Of a stretch of DNA of 64,000 bases, positions 9,794 through 21,899 are shown one piece after another. The DNA is taken from positions 1-64,000 of the forward strand of contig JAANYP010001198.1 of the NCBI GenBank assembly GCA_020465985.1, given 5' to 3'. Under the pieces are notes generated by a model, which saw only the letters and a program-made list of their open reading frames with translations, ran no database searches and was not told where the DNA came from. The stretch's first letter is position 1, and each line of letters starts with the position of its first letter. This DNA comes from Centrapalus pauciflorus. Lineage: Eukaryota; Streptophyta; Magnoliopsida; Asterales; Asteraceae. A program made the translations under genes and the position numbers.

Positions 9794-11775
9794 TGTGACG
9801 TCCTTGATAATTAATGATATAATTGTAATCTCCAGGATCGACAAACAACCCAATGAATAATCATGATAATTGAATTTGAATACTTAAATTAGAATTAAGC
9901 AAATCCACACTAAAGCAAAGTAAAGTACATGACTACAGTGATTAAATCTAGCTATTACATCATCAATTATGTTTTAATAGTAACAAATCCCAGCCCCAAA
10001 GCTACATTGTCCATATACCAATTAGCTTCTATGGTCATCGAGATAAGAAATGGATTGCTTAAGATGAAGGTCCCACAACACTCTTGCCTTTGCCTGAAAA
10101 CAATGTGAGTCAACAGTAAGCTAAATGCTTAGTGAGAAAACAGATTATGCAAACAACAAATATTTCTTTACATGCAATGCTTAACCATGGGCAGTGTAAG
10201 CCCCATGTATGTGAAAACGGCAGTGAAAGCCTCAATGTGTAAGTAAACCATGCAGTGCTAGCATGGGGTGGCAGTTCAATATGCTGATCGGGGATGTGCC
10301 GAACCTGATGGGATACGAGTGGGATGATCAGTCCCCGACAGTGGCCTGCTGTCAGCCCCAGTCCAGGTCGCATCAGATTATGAAGTAATGATCATGCAGT
10401 GCAAGCATGATGTAAATAGATGCACTTTCAAATGAACGCTGGCTACATGTGTAACACATGTCAAGTACGAGTGTGCATCATAACAACAAATCATGTACGA
10501 GTGCCAAATGATGTATATGAACAATGTGAACATGCCATTGAATGTATAAACATGAATGTAAAAACAATAAATGTTCGAATGACAATCTGTTACTCACAGT
10601 GATTGGTTTTGTGACTTGATCCTGAATCAATGTGTGTTTTGATAACACCACAATGATCTGTAATGTAAGTGTAATGGTGATTTTGTGTCAGTAATTGCTT
10701 AACAATTGTATTCTGTAATTTTAAATGTAATTGGGTTCTGATTTCGGACCACATCCGAATTCGGATGGTCCGAAATATGGTCCGAAATTGGTCCTTGGTC
10801 CGAATTGGGTTTGATCCGAAAAGGGGGGGGGGGTCCGAAGTGAGTGTGATCCGAAATCACTCTAGGTCCGAATTAGGTTAGGGTCCGGATTGTATTTGGT
10901 CCGAAATTACTATGTGTCCGAGATTAAGTGTGGTCCGAATTTGGTAAAAGTCCGAAGTTCCTATGGTCCGAAATCACTATCGATCCGAATTGGGGAGAGG
11001 TCCGAATTCGGATATAGGTCCGAACCGAGTTCATACTTAGTAAAATTTTCCAGATTTTCCAGATTTGCATTTTTGACCATTTTACATGTTTTTGTATATA
11101 AAATTGCAGATATGTACTTAAATAAACTATTCCAACTTAGAACCCAACACTTATGTACCAAAATATCCGATTTGTGTCCATTTTTCTTTAAACTTCGAAG
11201 AACACACACACTAAAACACACACTTAATTCCAAAATCACACTTAGACTTCGAATCTGATTCTGAATTTTTGTATACAACAACATACATGCTCGAATTCAG
11301 ATAATCTATCATAATATATGACATGCATTAACATTTGCATCTTGAATCTTAGAAATCGGTTCACATGAAAACCAACTCAAAAACTTCAAAAATCCGTAAT
11401 ATAGGGAGATTGTTACCTTGATTTGATACTTGCAGTTGTTATAGTTCCCTAAATGCCACTTGATTCCAACTTTTGCAGCTTCAATTTGTTGATTCTTGAG
11501 TTTTCTTGAATTAGAGCCGAGAGGAAGAGAGAGTAGAGAGAGAAACCGGTTTTAGAGAGAGAGTGTAGTGAGAGAGTGAAGTGTGAAAAATAAAAGGGTT
11601 CTCCCTTTTTATCTCTATTTTGGCTCAATTGCATATTGTACCCTTCAACTTCGTATTTTCTACTTTAACTGATATAATGATCAAAATAACTTAAATTGAC
11701 ATAACATTTCATTAATACAAATAATTGAGTCTTAATAATTGTAAATTACACATAATTGAAAATTGGGATGTTACA
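9794..11775 (-). repeat. 5' LTR of the Gypsy element
   Basis: It matches 2942-4910 end to end, with an extra GGTCCGAAAT-type repeat unit of about 14 bp near 10770. It borders the primer binding site at its left end and the CTTAT target duplication at its right end. The promoter of the element should lie here; I cannot place its TATA box with confidence. Confidence 0.93.
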
Positions 11776-12035
11776 CTTATATTACTGGATTCAGCAATAT
11801 CTTTGCGCATACGATTGAAGTAAGTCGCCTCTTTGGACCAACGGGGCATGATGTAATTATGGGGGAGCTTTTCGACGTCGTTTACATTTAGAACACAAAA
11901 AATGTGTCTGCAAAGCAACCCCATCCGAATGAACATCCGACAATCACAATCAATGGTGGCCATGCTGGAATCTTTTACAACCTGTATTAAATACATAATA
12001 ATCAACCAATGACGTACAAAATGTATAACGTTTCA

Positions 12036-12265
12036 ATTGATATGGATAGCGGGATTCTATGCTCTTATTCTACGTAGAATATGAGTTATTTTAAAGCATG
12101 ATATCGATATTCTATGTAGAATATCCGTATTCTACGTAGAATAATCATTTTTTCTGAACAAAATAACGTTATTCTATGTAGAATATGATACCATTCTGTT
12201 TAGAACAACACACATACCTGACATCGAAAAACTTATTCTACAAAGAGTTTATGTAGAATTTGAAT
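12036..12265. repeat. palindrome cluster ATTCTACGTAGAAT in a transposase intron
   Basis: At least four copies of the near-perfect palindrome ATTCTA(C/T)GTAGAAT lie in the presumed intron between exons 3 and 4 of the FAR1-like gene. Spacing is irregular (about 20-60 bp). Further degenerate copies lie in the next intron upstream, at about 13320-13425. Confidence 0.7.
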
Positions 12266-14349
12266 AAAATAGTTATATATTGGTGCCAATATATGAAAAA
12301 AGACTAAAAAAAAGTTTTTTAGGGAAATAAACCTTGAAATCCTTTTTTTGATGATTTGCCGCAACTTTATCCTTTATTGTGATCACCTCCATTGATTCAT
12401 CGTATGATGTTGTGATCTGGACACATGCTGTTAACCCTGAAGAAATTTCATCCTGGACGTACTTGAAAATCGAGTGAGAGTATACATCATGGGCGTGCCT
12501 CTCAATCGCAAGATGGGTCTTCATGGTTTCGCTCCTTGTGTCATCTTCTACATCCAACTCAAATTGAGCATTTCTCTGTTTTTCCATGGCGCCTTCGAAT
12601 CGCATCATGAACTCAACTAAAGTAGATTGGTAATTGTTGCAAACTTTAAAGAAAGAATTCTCACTTTCAGAAAGAGATGTTGTTCTCATTAACCCGTTCA
12701 TCGGAACATCAATGAAAAACGCTGGAATGCATAACTCACGGTCCTTGTGAATGTCATTAAACCATCTGTTGCCTGATAAATCGTAGTCTTCTATGAATAA
12801 ATTCCACTTCCTTTCAAACTCATCAACTTCCATGTTGCGAGACCACACTATATCATTAAACCTCACACGGAAATCATTGTCGTTGAAAAGTTCGTAGCAC
12901 ACATGCATCCATTCAAGTAATTGGGGATTAATGACATGAAAAAAAACATACCCCACATTACTCTAGAATACGGAAATTAATGCAATTGCAAAAACCTTAT
13001 GGGGCAACTTTTGGGTTATATGCCACATGCACAGACGATGTTTTGCGGTGCTGAAAACATTTCCTACTGCTTGCTTTACTGAAGCATCCTGGTCAGTAAC
13101 AATGAGATTTTGTTCATGCCCCATATTACGAACAAATGCATCAAACAACCACACATATGACTCAATTGATTCGCTTGCTATTAAACCGGCTCCGAATGTC
13201 ACGCATTTCTTGTGATTATCAATTCCAGTGAATGACACAAACACCATCATGTATCTAATGAGAAGAGACAACACATCAAGGAACTAACATAGATAAAAAC
13301 AAAAAACCGAAGTAAAAAAAAGGGATTATTCTATTTAAAATAACATATTCTATTGGAAAGATATGAAAATTCTCCGTTGAATAACGGTATTCCATGTAGA
13401 ATGTGTGATCATTCTACATAGAAAAGCCCAAGAACAGAAATACTCCAAATTTAAACGAACACTTACTTGTTTGCAGAATATGTGGCGTCAGCAGATACAA
13501 CATCCCCAAAAGCTTTGTAGTTCAGTTTCATGGTTTCGTCAGCGCAAAACAAACATACTAACTCGCCCTCGCTGTTGCATTTATACTCACAGGAAAAATT
13601 TGGAACATCGTTTGCTTTGCTTATCAAGCGATCAACCACCATTTGAGCGTCGCTATCACCAATGAACCGATTCAAATCTCTTTTAAAATTTTTTGATGCG
13701 TTCCTACTAAATTTTAAGTTCTTATAACCACCAACAATGTCGGACAAGTATCTACGAGCAACAACAGGACCAACATTCACCCTGGACATGTCGTGTAACA
13801 AAGTCTTATCAGCAAAGTCAAGCTGTCTGCGCTTCTTAAGCATGTGTTTCCTGTTATCTGATAACATCCGATGGCTGTGCCTCTCGACAAAATCATATAC
13901 AAGGTACTTTTTTGAAGCCACGGATAACAACTTTATCTTCACATAGGCGCCACATTCTGCTCGACCGCTTTTCCCTCAACGAAGTTTGTTCTCAGGCGCA
14001 GGATTGCCTTCTTTATTGCATAATATATATTTGATTGTAACAACCCAATCGCTGTTCTTTTTTGTCGTTCCTAGTCTAGTGTCAAAACCAGATAAATCAG
14101 CGTACTTTTCATACATTCCAATAGCATCGTCCAGCGACGAATACACACTGTATTTTTGCGGTTTTAAATGAGACGGAACGTTGAGAATCCAATATCTCCC
14201 TCCCCCTGGAGTTGTCTCCTCAAAACCCTCATCGTTTATCAAGGTCTTTAGCGTTTCATCTTTACTCGAATCTGTGATTTCGAAATATAACAAAGCGTAG
14301 GAAATATGAAACATCAAAAAGATAAATTAAACTTAAATAAAAGAATACA

Positions 14350-14540
14350 TATACAAAGAATAACAAATCTATATAGAGTTGAAGGCTATCTATAAAACTC
14401 TACGTAACATATAAAACATTCTACGTAGAATATTTTTTATTCTATATAGAATATATCATATTCTACGTAGAATGCATAATATTCTACATAGAATATGATA
14501 TATTCTATATAGAATATAAAATATTCTACGTAGATGAGAA
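14350..14540. repeat. dense palindrome array ATTCTACGTAGAAT, intron 1 of the FAR1-like gene
   Basis: Six or more copies of ATTCTA(CG|TA|CA)TAGAAT occur within about 130 bp, spaced 10-25 bp apart. Each copy can form a 14-bp palindrome. The array lies between exon 1 (14860-14761) and exon 2 (14273) of the transposase. Function is unknown; it could be a protein-binding site array or simple local amplification. Confidence 0.75.
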
Positions 14541-14860
14541 CAAACTAAACTAAAACTATACGGATTGCATACAATCAAATAAAAGAAAAGCTTCAGTCAA
14601 GTTTCTAAAACTAATATTGAAAGAAAAACTACTATCAGAAACTTAGACTAATCATTGAATAACGAACAGACAAATATACACTAACAGAAAAACTACAATT
14701 CAAAACTTATTAAGAATAAACATTAGATACAGCAACGATTACTCTAATAAAAAAAATGACCTGAATTAGGAAAAGAACGATCGTCGACCTCCTCATCGGC
14801 TGCAAAACCATTTGGAAAAACATTACATGGGGTCTGTTGAAATGTGTCGGTCGACTCCAT

Positions 14861-15290
<430 letters not shown>

Positions 15291-15293
15291 TTG

Positions 15294-15718
15294 GGTTCAA
15301 ATGAGTACCACTAGTTTTGCGGAGTACCGGAGGTACCTCGCTTAAAATTATTTTTTTTGAAATTTTTTTTCATAATCATGTTTAAATTAATAATATAAGA
15401 CTACTTGCAAAAAATCACACATAAACACACACTAGAACTATGTGAAACGTGCAAGTTCACATGAACTGCACTGTTGTGAACGTATGTTCACAGCTAAGCA
15501 TGTTCACATGAATTTTTCCACGTTCACATGACTTTTAAGAGGCTACGAAGTGTGAATGCGTGTAATTCTTTTACAAATATGCTTATATTATTTGTATCTA
15601 AATGAATATGAAAATTTTTTTTAAAAAAAAACTTTTTTTCGGAGCATGTTCACATCTTAAACCCGTGTGTTCACAGGTACTCACGATACTCTGCATTTTT
15701 TAGGTACTCACACGAACC
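15294..15718. mobile_element. (TA)n-associated MITE, 425 bp
   Basis: Termini are inverted: GGTTCAAATGAGTACC at the left and GGTACTCACACGAACC at the right. There is no coding potential. The interior holds several GTTCACATGAA-type motifs in both directions. (TA)n tracts lie on both sides. A second member of the family is at 23480-25650, also between (TA)n tracts. It looks like a non-autonomous element that targets or carries TA microsatellites. Confidence 0.7.

Positions 15719-15784
<66 letters not shown>
15719..15784. repeat. (TA)n microsatellite, about 62 bp
   Basis: Pure TA repeat at the right edge of the MITE 15294-15718. Confidence 0.95.
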
Positions 15785-15787
<3 letters not shown>

Positions 15788-18015
15788 TTTGGATAATAAT
15801 TTCATAAATATATTTAATATTTACTAAAGCTTCATTGATCTTGTTTAGAATGTGGTTTACTTTGATAACATTATAGATACATTTTTAATAAATTTGTAAT
15901 CACCATTGACCACGAAATATATTTGACCAATCAACTATCAAATTTATATACATTTATTCGTTAAGCTATTTTTTACACACATAATTAACCAATCCTTTGG
16001 GGCCTCCAGCAACCGGTGCCATGACTACCATAGATAGAATTTATTTTTTTTTACTTAATTGACAAAAAATTAGGATTTCAATCTCATAATACGTTCTCCC
16101 CACCCCACCCTACCATACCTCATCCCACCCTACCACATTCTACCATATCCCATTCCACCCTACTCCACCATACATACCGCAACCAATCCTACCTCATCTA
16201 CCATATACTCATCCATTCATCCCACTTTACAGAGTAAACAAAAAATAACATGGAATGAATTCAATTCAATTCATTCCATTCCATTACATTACATTCCTGT
16301 CAACTAAACAGAAGTGATGAAATTTAATTTCATTCAATTCCTTCTGGTTTTCAATTTCTTTGACAGTATCCATTCATTATGAGAACATCCCGGGAACCAA
16401 ACGTACCTTACTACCAAGTTGTATTGGAAAAACACTATAACTACTAAGTGGTGCATCAAAAATTAATTACTAAATCAGACAAAAATATAAAATTGACAAA
16501 ACTGACATCATATGTTTCTTATCCGAGCATATTTCTAGATAATGTTAGGTGTTTATTTTATTATATTTTTCTTAATAATTTTTTTCTGGAGCGCAGTCTG
16601 TTTTTGGATTTATAATCAATGTACTAAGGCGAAAGTAAACTGGTTCATGGGCTGAGAAACCTTTTATTTGCTTTAGACACAATTAAATACCATTTTTTAA
16701 CTTTAGCTTTTCGTTACACTATATGGTATAGAGTGATTAGAAAAAGCGGGCTATATTTGTAGGAAAAACTGGGCTCTATGTAAATATGTATAATATTGGA
16801 CTACAAAACTAAAGTACATGTACCATATGGGTAAAAAAAAAGTTCATGTACCACATCGATATATTTGAATAAGTACGTTGATATTGTACAACGTTAACCC
16901 TATAATATAAGTACCTAGTTATAAAAACAAGGCATGTTTGGTTCATGAAATATAGAAATTAAAGATATTTGAACTTATTTTAATGTATATACACATTTAG
17001 ATTACAAAGAGCATGAACTAAACTCTGTAAATTCAATCTAAACTTATTATTAAACGAATTTGCCATTGATTGTCATTTGTAAAGAAAATTATATTATAAT
17101 ATTTCATAAACACAACAGCCAAATATTAAATAACATTTCCTAGAAAATACTAAAATTTAAATTTAAGTTCATTTAAATTCTAGCCAAAGAGGGCCTAAGG
17201 GTACAATTTGATGTAATGGAATCGAAATATTAAAGTCGTGTGGAGTTTACAAGCTCTTCTAGTATTTCACAAGAGTGGTAATAAGGATAATTGATTTTAA
17301 CGATGTATTATTTGTCTACGCTTTGTGTCGGGGTGAAATGAAAATATTACATCCACATATACCATAAAATATGTGAGCAAATATGCACGAATTTAGTAGA
17401 TGGATAAACTTAAAATGTCTATCATATATATTATGTTTGTAAATTGTAACTTGTAGCTTTTTCTATTTGTGATATTATGACTGTTTATGAAAAATCACAA
17501 TAATGTTTTTATTTTGCTAATAACAACCACCGATTAATTTTTTCACGTTTGAAACAAGCTACCACCAATAAAGAAGGCTAACGTGGTTTTAAAATTTGTC
17601 CCATTTATTCACTATATTTTTTTATACTGTGTAAGTCATTAAAGTTTTAAGTTTTGATCTACTTAATGTATTTTTCATGGTTTTGGACAAAATTTAATTA
17701 TATATGAAAGTAATATATATAATTAACATTTAATGTGTTTGCGTTCTCTTTGAAGAGAGCTTCGCAACAATATAAATAGCATAAAAAACGGAGCTAAGAT
17801 GAATAAGATATTGATACTCAAAGATTGGTGTTTGATGCGTGGAAAATGCAAATTGAAAGTGAAAGAACATGTATCATTTAGGAAGAAGGACCAAACCATG
17901 AGACATTTATAAGTAGGAGCCTTGACAAGCATGACAAGATTGTTTATAAGTTTTACTCCAAAACTTACCTGTGCACAGAGGGTTTCCAAATCTTGGGTCC
18001 AAATAGTAGAAACCA
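15785..18015. other. AT-rich intergenic DNA, no gene seen
   Basis: No ORF with recognisable domains and no clear terminal repeats were found. A C-rich stretch of degenerate CCACCCTACCATA units lies at about 16096-16215. The remainder is ordinary A/T-rich plant intergenic sequence. Confidence 0.5.
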
Positions 18016-18045
18016 TTGAACTCGTGTGCGTCATCTGCGGATACT

Positions 18046-18323
18046 AATGTAATTTCGAAAATTTGGGTCCATACTTTGTATAAGCTTTTTGGGCTGGACA
18101 GAAGGTTGTCAAACTTGTCCGATCAAGCATTGGAAACCAGGTTTGCCAAAGCTGTCATTGAGCAGCGTTGGGTCGTGAAAGCTTATCAGCAGTCTTCGGC
18201 CAAAGCTAATAATGCTTAACCTGCTCTCGTGAGCAGTGTCTATCCTGACCAGTTTTCATCAAACCTGGACAATGTTGGAGTTGTTACAGAAATGGTTGGT
18301 ACACACTGCTTAGGCTTTTTCTG
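18046..18323 (+). pseudogene. exon-like fragment, product not recognised
   Basis: An open stretch reads ISKIWVHTLYKLFGLDRR, then LSNLSDQALETRFAKAV, then after one in-frame TAA (18217-18219) PALVSSVYPDQFSSNLDNV. It ends near a TGA at 18321-18323. Codon use and amino-acid composition look protein-like, and the single TAA could be a CAA-to-TAA change. I do not recognise the family, and no neighbouring exon is evident. It may be a captured gene fragment. Confidence 0.3.
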
Positions 18324-18984
18324 ATCGAAGAACACGAACAACTCCGTCGAATATGTTTTGTGTTTTAAGGGAATCATGGAAAAAGTGAAAATTGGAATGA
18401 TTCGTAAAATTTATAATTGTGAATAGATAATCGAATATAATCTAACCGTAAATAAATATAAAGAATATATATTAAAATGTTAAAGCTTATAAAAAAACTT
18501 AAAATCGTAAATAAATAAATTTAATGAAAAAAAATAGTACTAAAAATTAAAATAATATAATTGAATCAACTTTAAATAAATAAATAATTATAGAAAATTA
18601 AAAACTAAAATTTTATTATAATGCTTCACAACAGAATATGAAATATACATTGAGTTTATTTTGGTGTTTATGAAACCTTAGAAAAACTTAACAAAATAAA
18701 AAATAAGTTGTGCTTTAATTTATTATATCACTGTCATTGATAAAAAGATGAAAAGTTGTGTTACTAATTTAGATAACTAAAAAGTTATTGGTGACCTTAT
18801 AAACAAGTTTGTAGGTCACTGATTACTATTATTAATAGAAAAATAAAAATTATTGCTATAAACGATAAAAACTATAAAAATCAATGTTATTAATGGTAAA
18901 AAAAATAAATAATGTTAATATCAATGAAAAAAATGACAAAACTTGTTACAATTTTGGTCATTTGCCCATATTATACATAGGGAT
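18324..18984. other. AT-rich DNA, no gene seen
   Basis: A very A-rich stretch with many short ATAAATAAA runs. No ORF, terminal repeat or RNA gene is visible. Confidence 0.5.
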
Positions 18985-19140
18985 GGGATCCGTCCTGTAC
19001 TGGTAACGTATCGGTACCGAATCGGGTGATACCGAATTTTTTGAGACATAATATTATTACCAATAATCGAACGAATTATAGAATTTTGGTATCGGTTGGG
19101 TATCGGTATCGGTACCGGTATTTTCAATATCGGATGGTTG
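18985..19140. repeat. GGTATCGGTACCG-rich repeat block, copy 1
   Basis: The block starts CCGTCCTGTACTGGTA and contains several GGTATCGGTACCGAATCGG-like units, then GAATTTTTTGAGACATAAT and GAATTTTGGTATCGG. A shorter relative is at 20449-20545 (CCGTCCTGTACCGGTACTG, then TTGAGACATAAT, GAATTTTGGTACCGG). The two flank the microsatellite and MITE in between. Confidence 0.6.
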
Positions 19141-19345
19141 AAACCGATTTTTTTTTATTTATCACACAAAGCTAATATAAAAAATAACATCGAAACCAAT
19201 AATATCGAACAAATAAATGAAGTTAAAATCAAAACCAATAAATAAAAGAAATATCAAAACCAACAATTAATGTTACCATCAAAACCAATATGGAAAATTA
19301 ACATCATATCCGACAAATAAAGTTAACTATCTGTAATTGTGTGTG

Positions 19346-19424
<79 letters not shown>
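19346..19424. repeat. (CT)n followed by (TA)n microsatellite
   Basis: About 30 bp of CT repeat passes directly into about 42 bp of TA repeat. It abuts the inverted-repeat element starting at 19425. Confidence 0.95.
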
Positions 19425-19427
<3 letters not shown>

Positions 19428-20383
19428 AAAATTTCACAAAAAACACCAAACTACAAGTTTTTTTTCGATTAAGTCCCTCAATCAATTTTTTTGTCTGATA
19501 AGTCCCTTAACTAAATAAAAATCACGAATTTGGTGTTTTTTTCAAGAAAAGTTACCGGTAACCTGTTAAGTGAGTTGCAATTGCTGACGTGGATTTTATA
19601 AATCTATGATTTTTTTCGATTAAGTCCCCCAACTAAATAATTTTGTCTTATAAATCCATTAACTAAATTATTTTGTCTTATGAATCCCTCAACTAATTTT
19701 TTTGCCACATAAATCCCTTATCTTGATGAAACTCATGTTATTTGTTGTTTTATAAATTTAAGTTATTGTTCAATTGACATTCACGTAACACATATGTGGA
19801 TGCACAAAAAATAAAACAAAATGATAAATCAAAACGATCATTTTTATTGTTTAAAGTTTAGTCGGGATGAACTAGTTAAATATATTTAAAAATTGTGGTC
19901 TAGACAAACATATGATCGAAATAATCATCATTTATGTTATTATATCAAACCAACTTATATTATCCGGAATAACGGACTTTTAACAAAATTTATTATTTTC
20001 AGACAACCATCGTCGTTTTGAAAAAATATTGTTTTCAAACCAATTTATTTTGGTCTAGACAAACATGACATTCTCTGTCATCGTAATAAACATCGTCGTT
20101 TTTAAAAGTTTAAAAAAATTTGTTTTATTTTATCGAAAAGTTGAAAGGTTTAATTAGTTTGTGGACTTATAAGGGAAAAAAATGAAATGGGGACTTAATC
20201 GAAATTTTTTTTATACTTTGATGGTTTTTGCAAAATAGGTTTAAGCATGTTAACCTGTTATAACAGGTTAACGGACCAATTTAAAAGGTTTAAGCAGTTT
20301 GGGGACTTATCAGAAATTAAAAATGAAATGGGGACTTAATCGAAAAAATTTTGTACTTTGATGGTTTTTTGCATAATTTTCCC
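19425..20383. mobile_element. non-autonomous inverted-repeat element, 959 bp
   Basis: The left end GGGAAAATTTCACAAAAAAC and the right end (minus strand GGGAAAATTATGCAAAAAAC) are inverted copies. The match continues through a (T)n TCGATTAAGTCCC-type segment. The right end is internally duplicated: the segment with GGGGACTTAATCGAAA and ACTTTGATGG occurs near 20190-20240 and again near 20330-20365. There is no coding capacity. It abuts a (TA)n tract on its left. The superfamily is uncertain. Confidence 0.65.
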
Positions 20384-20448
20384 ATATGTATATAGATGTA
20401 AATTGGTGATAAAAATAACAAATATCAGTATTAAATATATATTATTTT

Positions 20449-20560
20449 AATCCGTCCTGTACCGGTACTGAATTTTTTTTGAGACATAATGTTAGTACCG
20501 AACCGATTAGAGAATTTTGGTACCGGTACGGTATCCGTCCCGGTTTAATTTTGAAAAAGA
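20449..20560. repeat. GGTACCGG-rich repeat block, copy 2
   Basis: A relative of 18985-19140 in the same order of sub-motifs but shorter. It lies just right of the 959-bp element. Confidence 0.6.
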
Positions 20561-20733
20561 GGTAAAAAATCTCACCCTTAATCATAAATGGGTATTCCAT
20601 ATGCACACCCCCTCAATTGCTAATCACACACTCCCTGCTTGATGTGAGAAGTTATTAACTTTTAATTGTTAAGTCTCATGTCATTAACAAAAATCATGTG
20701 AGTATGGAGGTGTGTGGTTAGCAAAAATTAAAA

Positions 20734-21294
20734 GGGAAAATGACATCAAATAGCTCTGAACTTTCGACTTTGTACACATTTATGTAGTGAATCTTTTTTT
20801 GTGCACATTTGGTAGTGAAAGTTTCAAAATTGTTCCAATTTGGTAGTTGGTGTACCTTTTAACCGGTTGCTTCCGGTTTCGATGCCTAAGTGGACAATTT
20901 TTTAATGACGTGGCTACCTGTTTTTATATTATACCCGGTTTTATCTACGTGACAACCCGTTTTTTAGAATCACCCGGGTTTATAACCGGGTTTTTTAAAA
21001 ACGATGTTATAAACTCAGGTGATTTCTTAATTTCATATGACGTTACAAACCCGGGTGATTTTAAAAAACTGGTTGGCACGTAGATAAAATCGGGTATAAT
21101 ATAAAAACGGATAGCCACGTCATTAAAAAATTGTCCATGTAAGCATCAAAATCGGAAGCAACCGGTTAAAAGGTACGCCAACTACCAAATTGGAACAATT
21201 TTGAAACTTTGACTACCAAATGTGCACAAAAAAAAGTTCACTACATAAATGTGTACAAAGTCGAAAGTTCAGAGCTATTTGATGTTATTTTCCC
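20734..21294. mobile_element. MULE-type foldback element, 561 bp, with 9-bp TSD
   Basis: Nearly the whole element is two inverted arms of about 240 bp. The left end GGGAAAATGACATCAAATAG matches the inverted right end GGGAAAATAACATCAAATAG. It is flanked by the exact 9-bp duplication AAATTAAAA (20725-20733 and 21295-21303). The 9-bp duplication and long arms point to a Mutator-type non-autonomous element. A 78-residue ORF inside is a by-product of the arms. Confidence 0.88.
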
Positions 21295-21537
21295 AAATTA
21301 AAAAGGAGTGTAGATCTAACAATGCCCTAAAGGCTAAAAGGGTAATTCCATATGTAATGCTTTAAGTTTATAACTTCTTTTAACTAATGATCGTATGATA
21401 ATTAGACATAAATAAAAGATTGATGTAAAACACGAAGGAAATAGATAAAAACTTCACTACCTTTTATTATTCATTTTTATGTTGTTTATATCAAATTAAT
21501 TAGTCTACTTTTTTAATATTTTTAGATTAGTTATTAT

Positions 21538-21540
<3 letters not shown>

Positions 21541-21597
<57 letters not shown>
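21541..21597. repeat. (AAT)n microsatellite
   Basis: About 18-19 copies of AAT in an A/T-rich background. Confidence 0.95.
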
Positions 21598-21749
21598 TTA
21601 ATAAAAACAATTAAACAATTAAGGGTAAAAAGGTTATTTTAAATGACCAAATGATGTAATCCGTAACAAAACTTACGATGATTGACAGTGTAATTTTTAA
21701 AGTTAAAGTATTAAATTCATAATTTTGGATAAACCACATGGACGAGTTT

Positions 21750-21899
21750 CACTACTAGTAAACAATCGATAATTTGCCTGTATTTTCTGACCAGTTATTT
21801 ACGTTTTGGTTTGAAATCGGTCGATAAATTATCAGTATTTTCCGACCAGTTACTGATCTTCTATTTTTCCATCGATAAAACTAAATATTCTAATAGTAG
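21750..21899. mobile_element. possible short CACTA-type fragment
   Basis: The left end CACTACTAGTAAAC resembles the CACTA terminal sequence. Sub-terminal motifs such as TCTGACCAGTTA, ATCGGTCGATAA and CCGACCAGTTA repeat in the next 110 bp. The right end CTAATAGTAG is only a weak inverted match, and no 3-bp duplication is clear. The call is tentative. Confidence 0.35.

Larger units (their letters stand above)
2942..11775 (-). mobile_element. full-length Tekay-type Ty3/Gypsy retrotransposon
   Basis: The element has two LTRs (1969 and 1982 bp), a primer site beside the 5' LTR, gag, protease, RT, RNase H, integrase and a chromodomain-like tail on the minus strand. It is flanked by the 5-bp duplication CTTAT (2937-2941 and 11776-11780). 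LTR ends are TGTAACATCC and ACGTCACA. gag-pol is broken by a frameshift near 7996, a stop at 7346-7348, a frameshift near 6930 and a stop near 5592. A 90-bp intron-like insert lies at 7088-7177. The copy therefore cannot move on its own. It sits inside the FAR1-like transposase exon. Confidence 0.95.
2568..14860 (-). pseudogene. FAR1/FRS-like MULE transposase, split by a Gypsy insertion
   Basis: Exons read on the minus strand are about 14860-14761 (ATG at 14860), 14273-13463, 13262-12331 and 11985-11776, then 2941-2568. Exon 2 carries the FAR1 DNA-binding domain (GFDTRLGT, then a Cys and FVERHSHRM zinc ligands) and the start of the transposase core (FGDVVSADATYSANK). Exon 3 continues the MULE core (FTGIDNHKK, WLFDAF, IVTDQDASVKQAV, HRLCMWHI). 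Exon 4 has the SWIM zinc finger (CDCRMFIRMGLLCRHIF). The tail has a CxxC...H...C knuckle (CRSCNSQTNHDSRNC). Introns are GT-AG and phases fit. Lesions: stop at 13976-13978, stop at 12963-12965 (or a missed intron) and a frameshift near 2745. The Gypsy element 2942-11775 interrupts the last exon. Whether it is a domesticated FRS gene or a transposase is open; the Ulp1 neighbour favours a transposon. Confidence 0.8.

Noticed and set aside
14350..14540. CRISPR-like array of palindromic repeats
   Set aside because: Spacing is irregular, no spacers of constant length exist, and the setting is a plant nuclear transposon.
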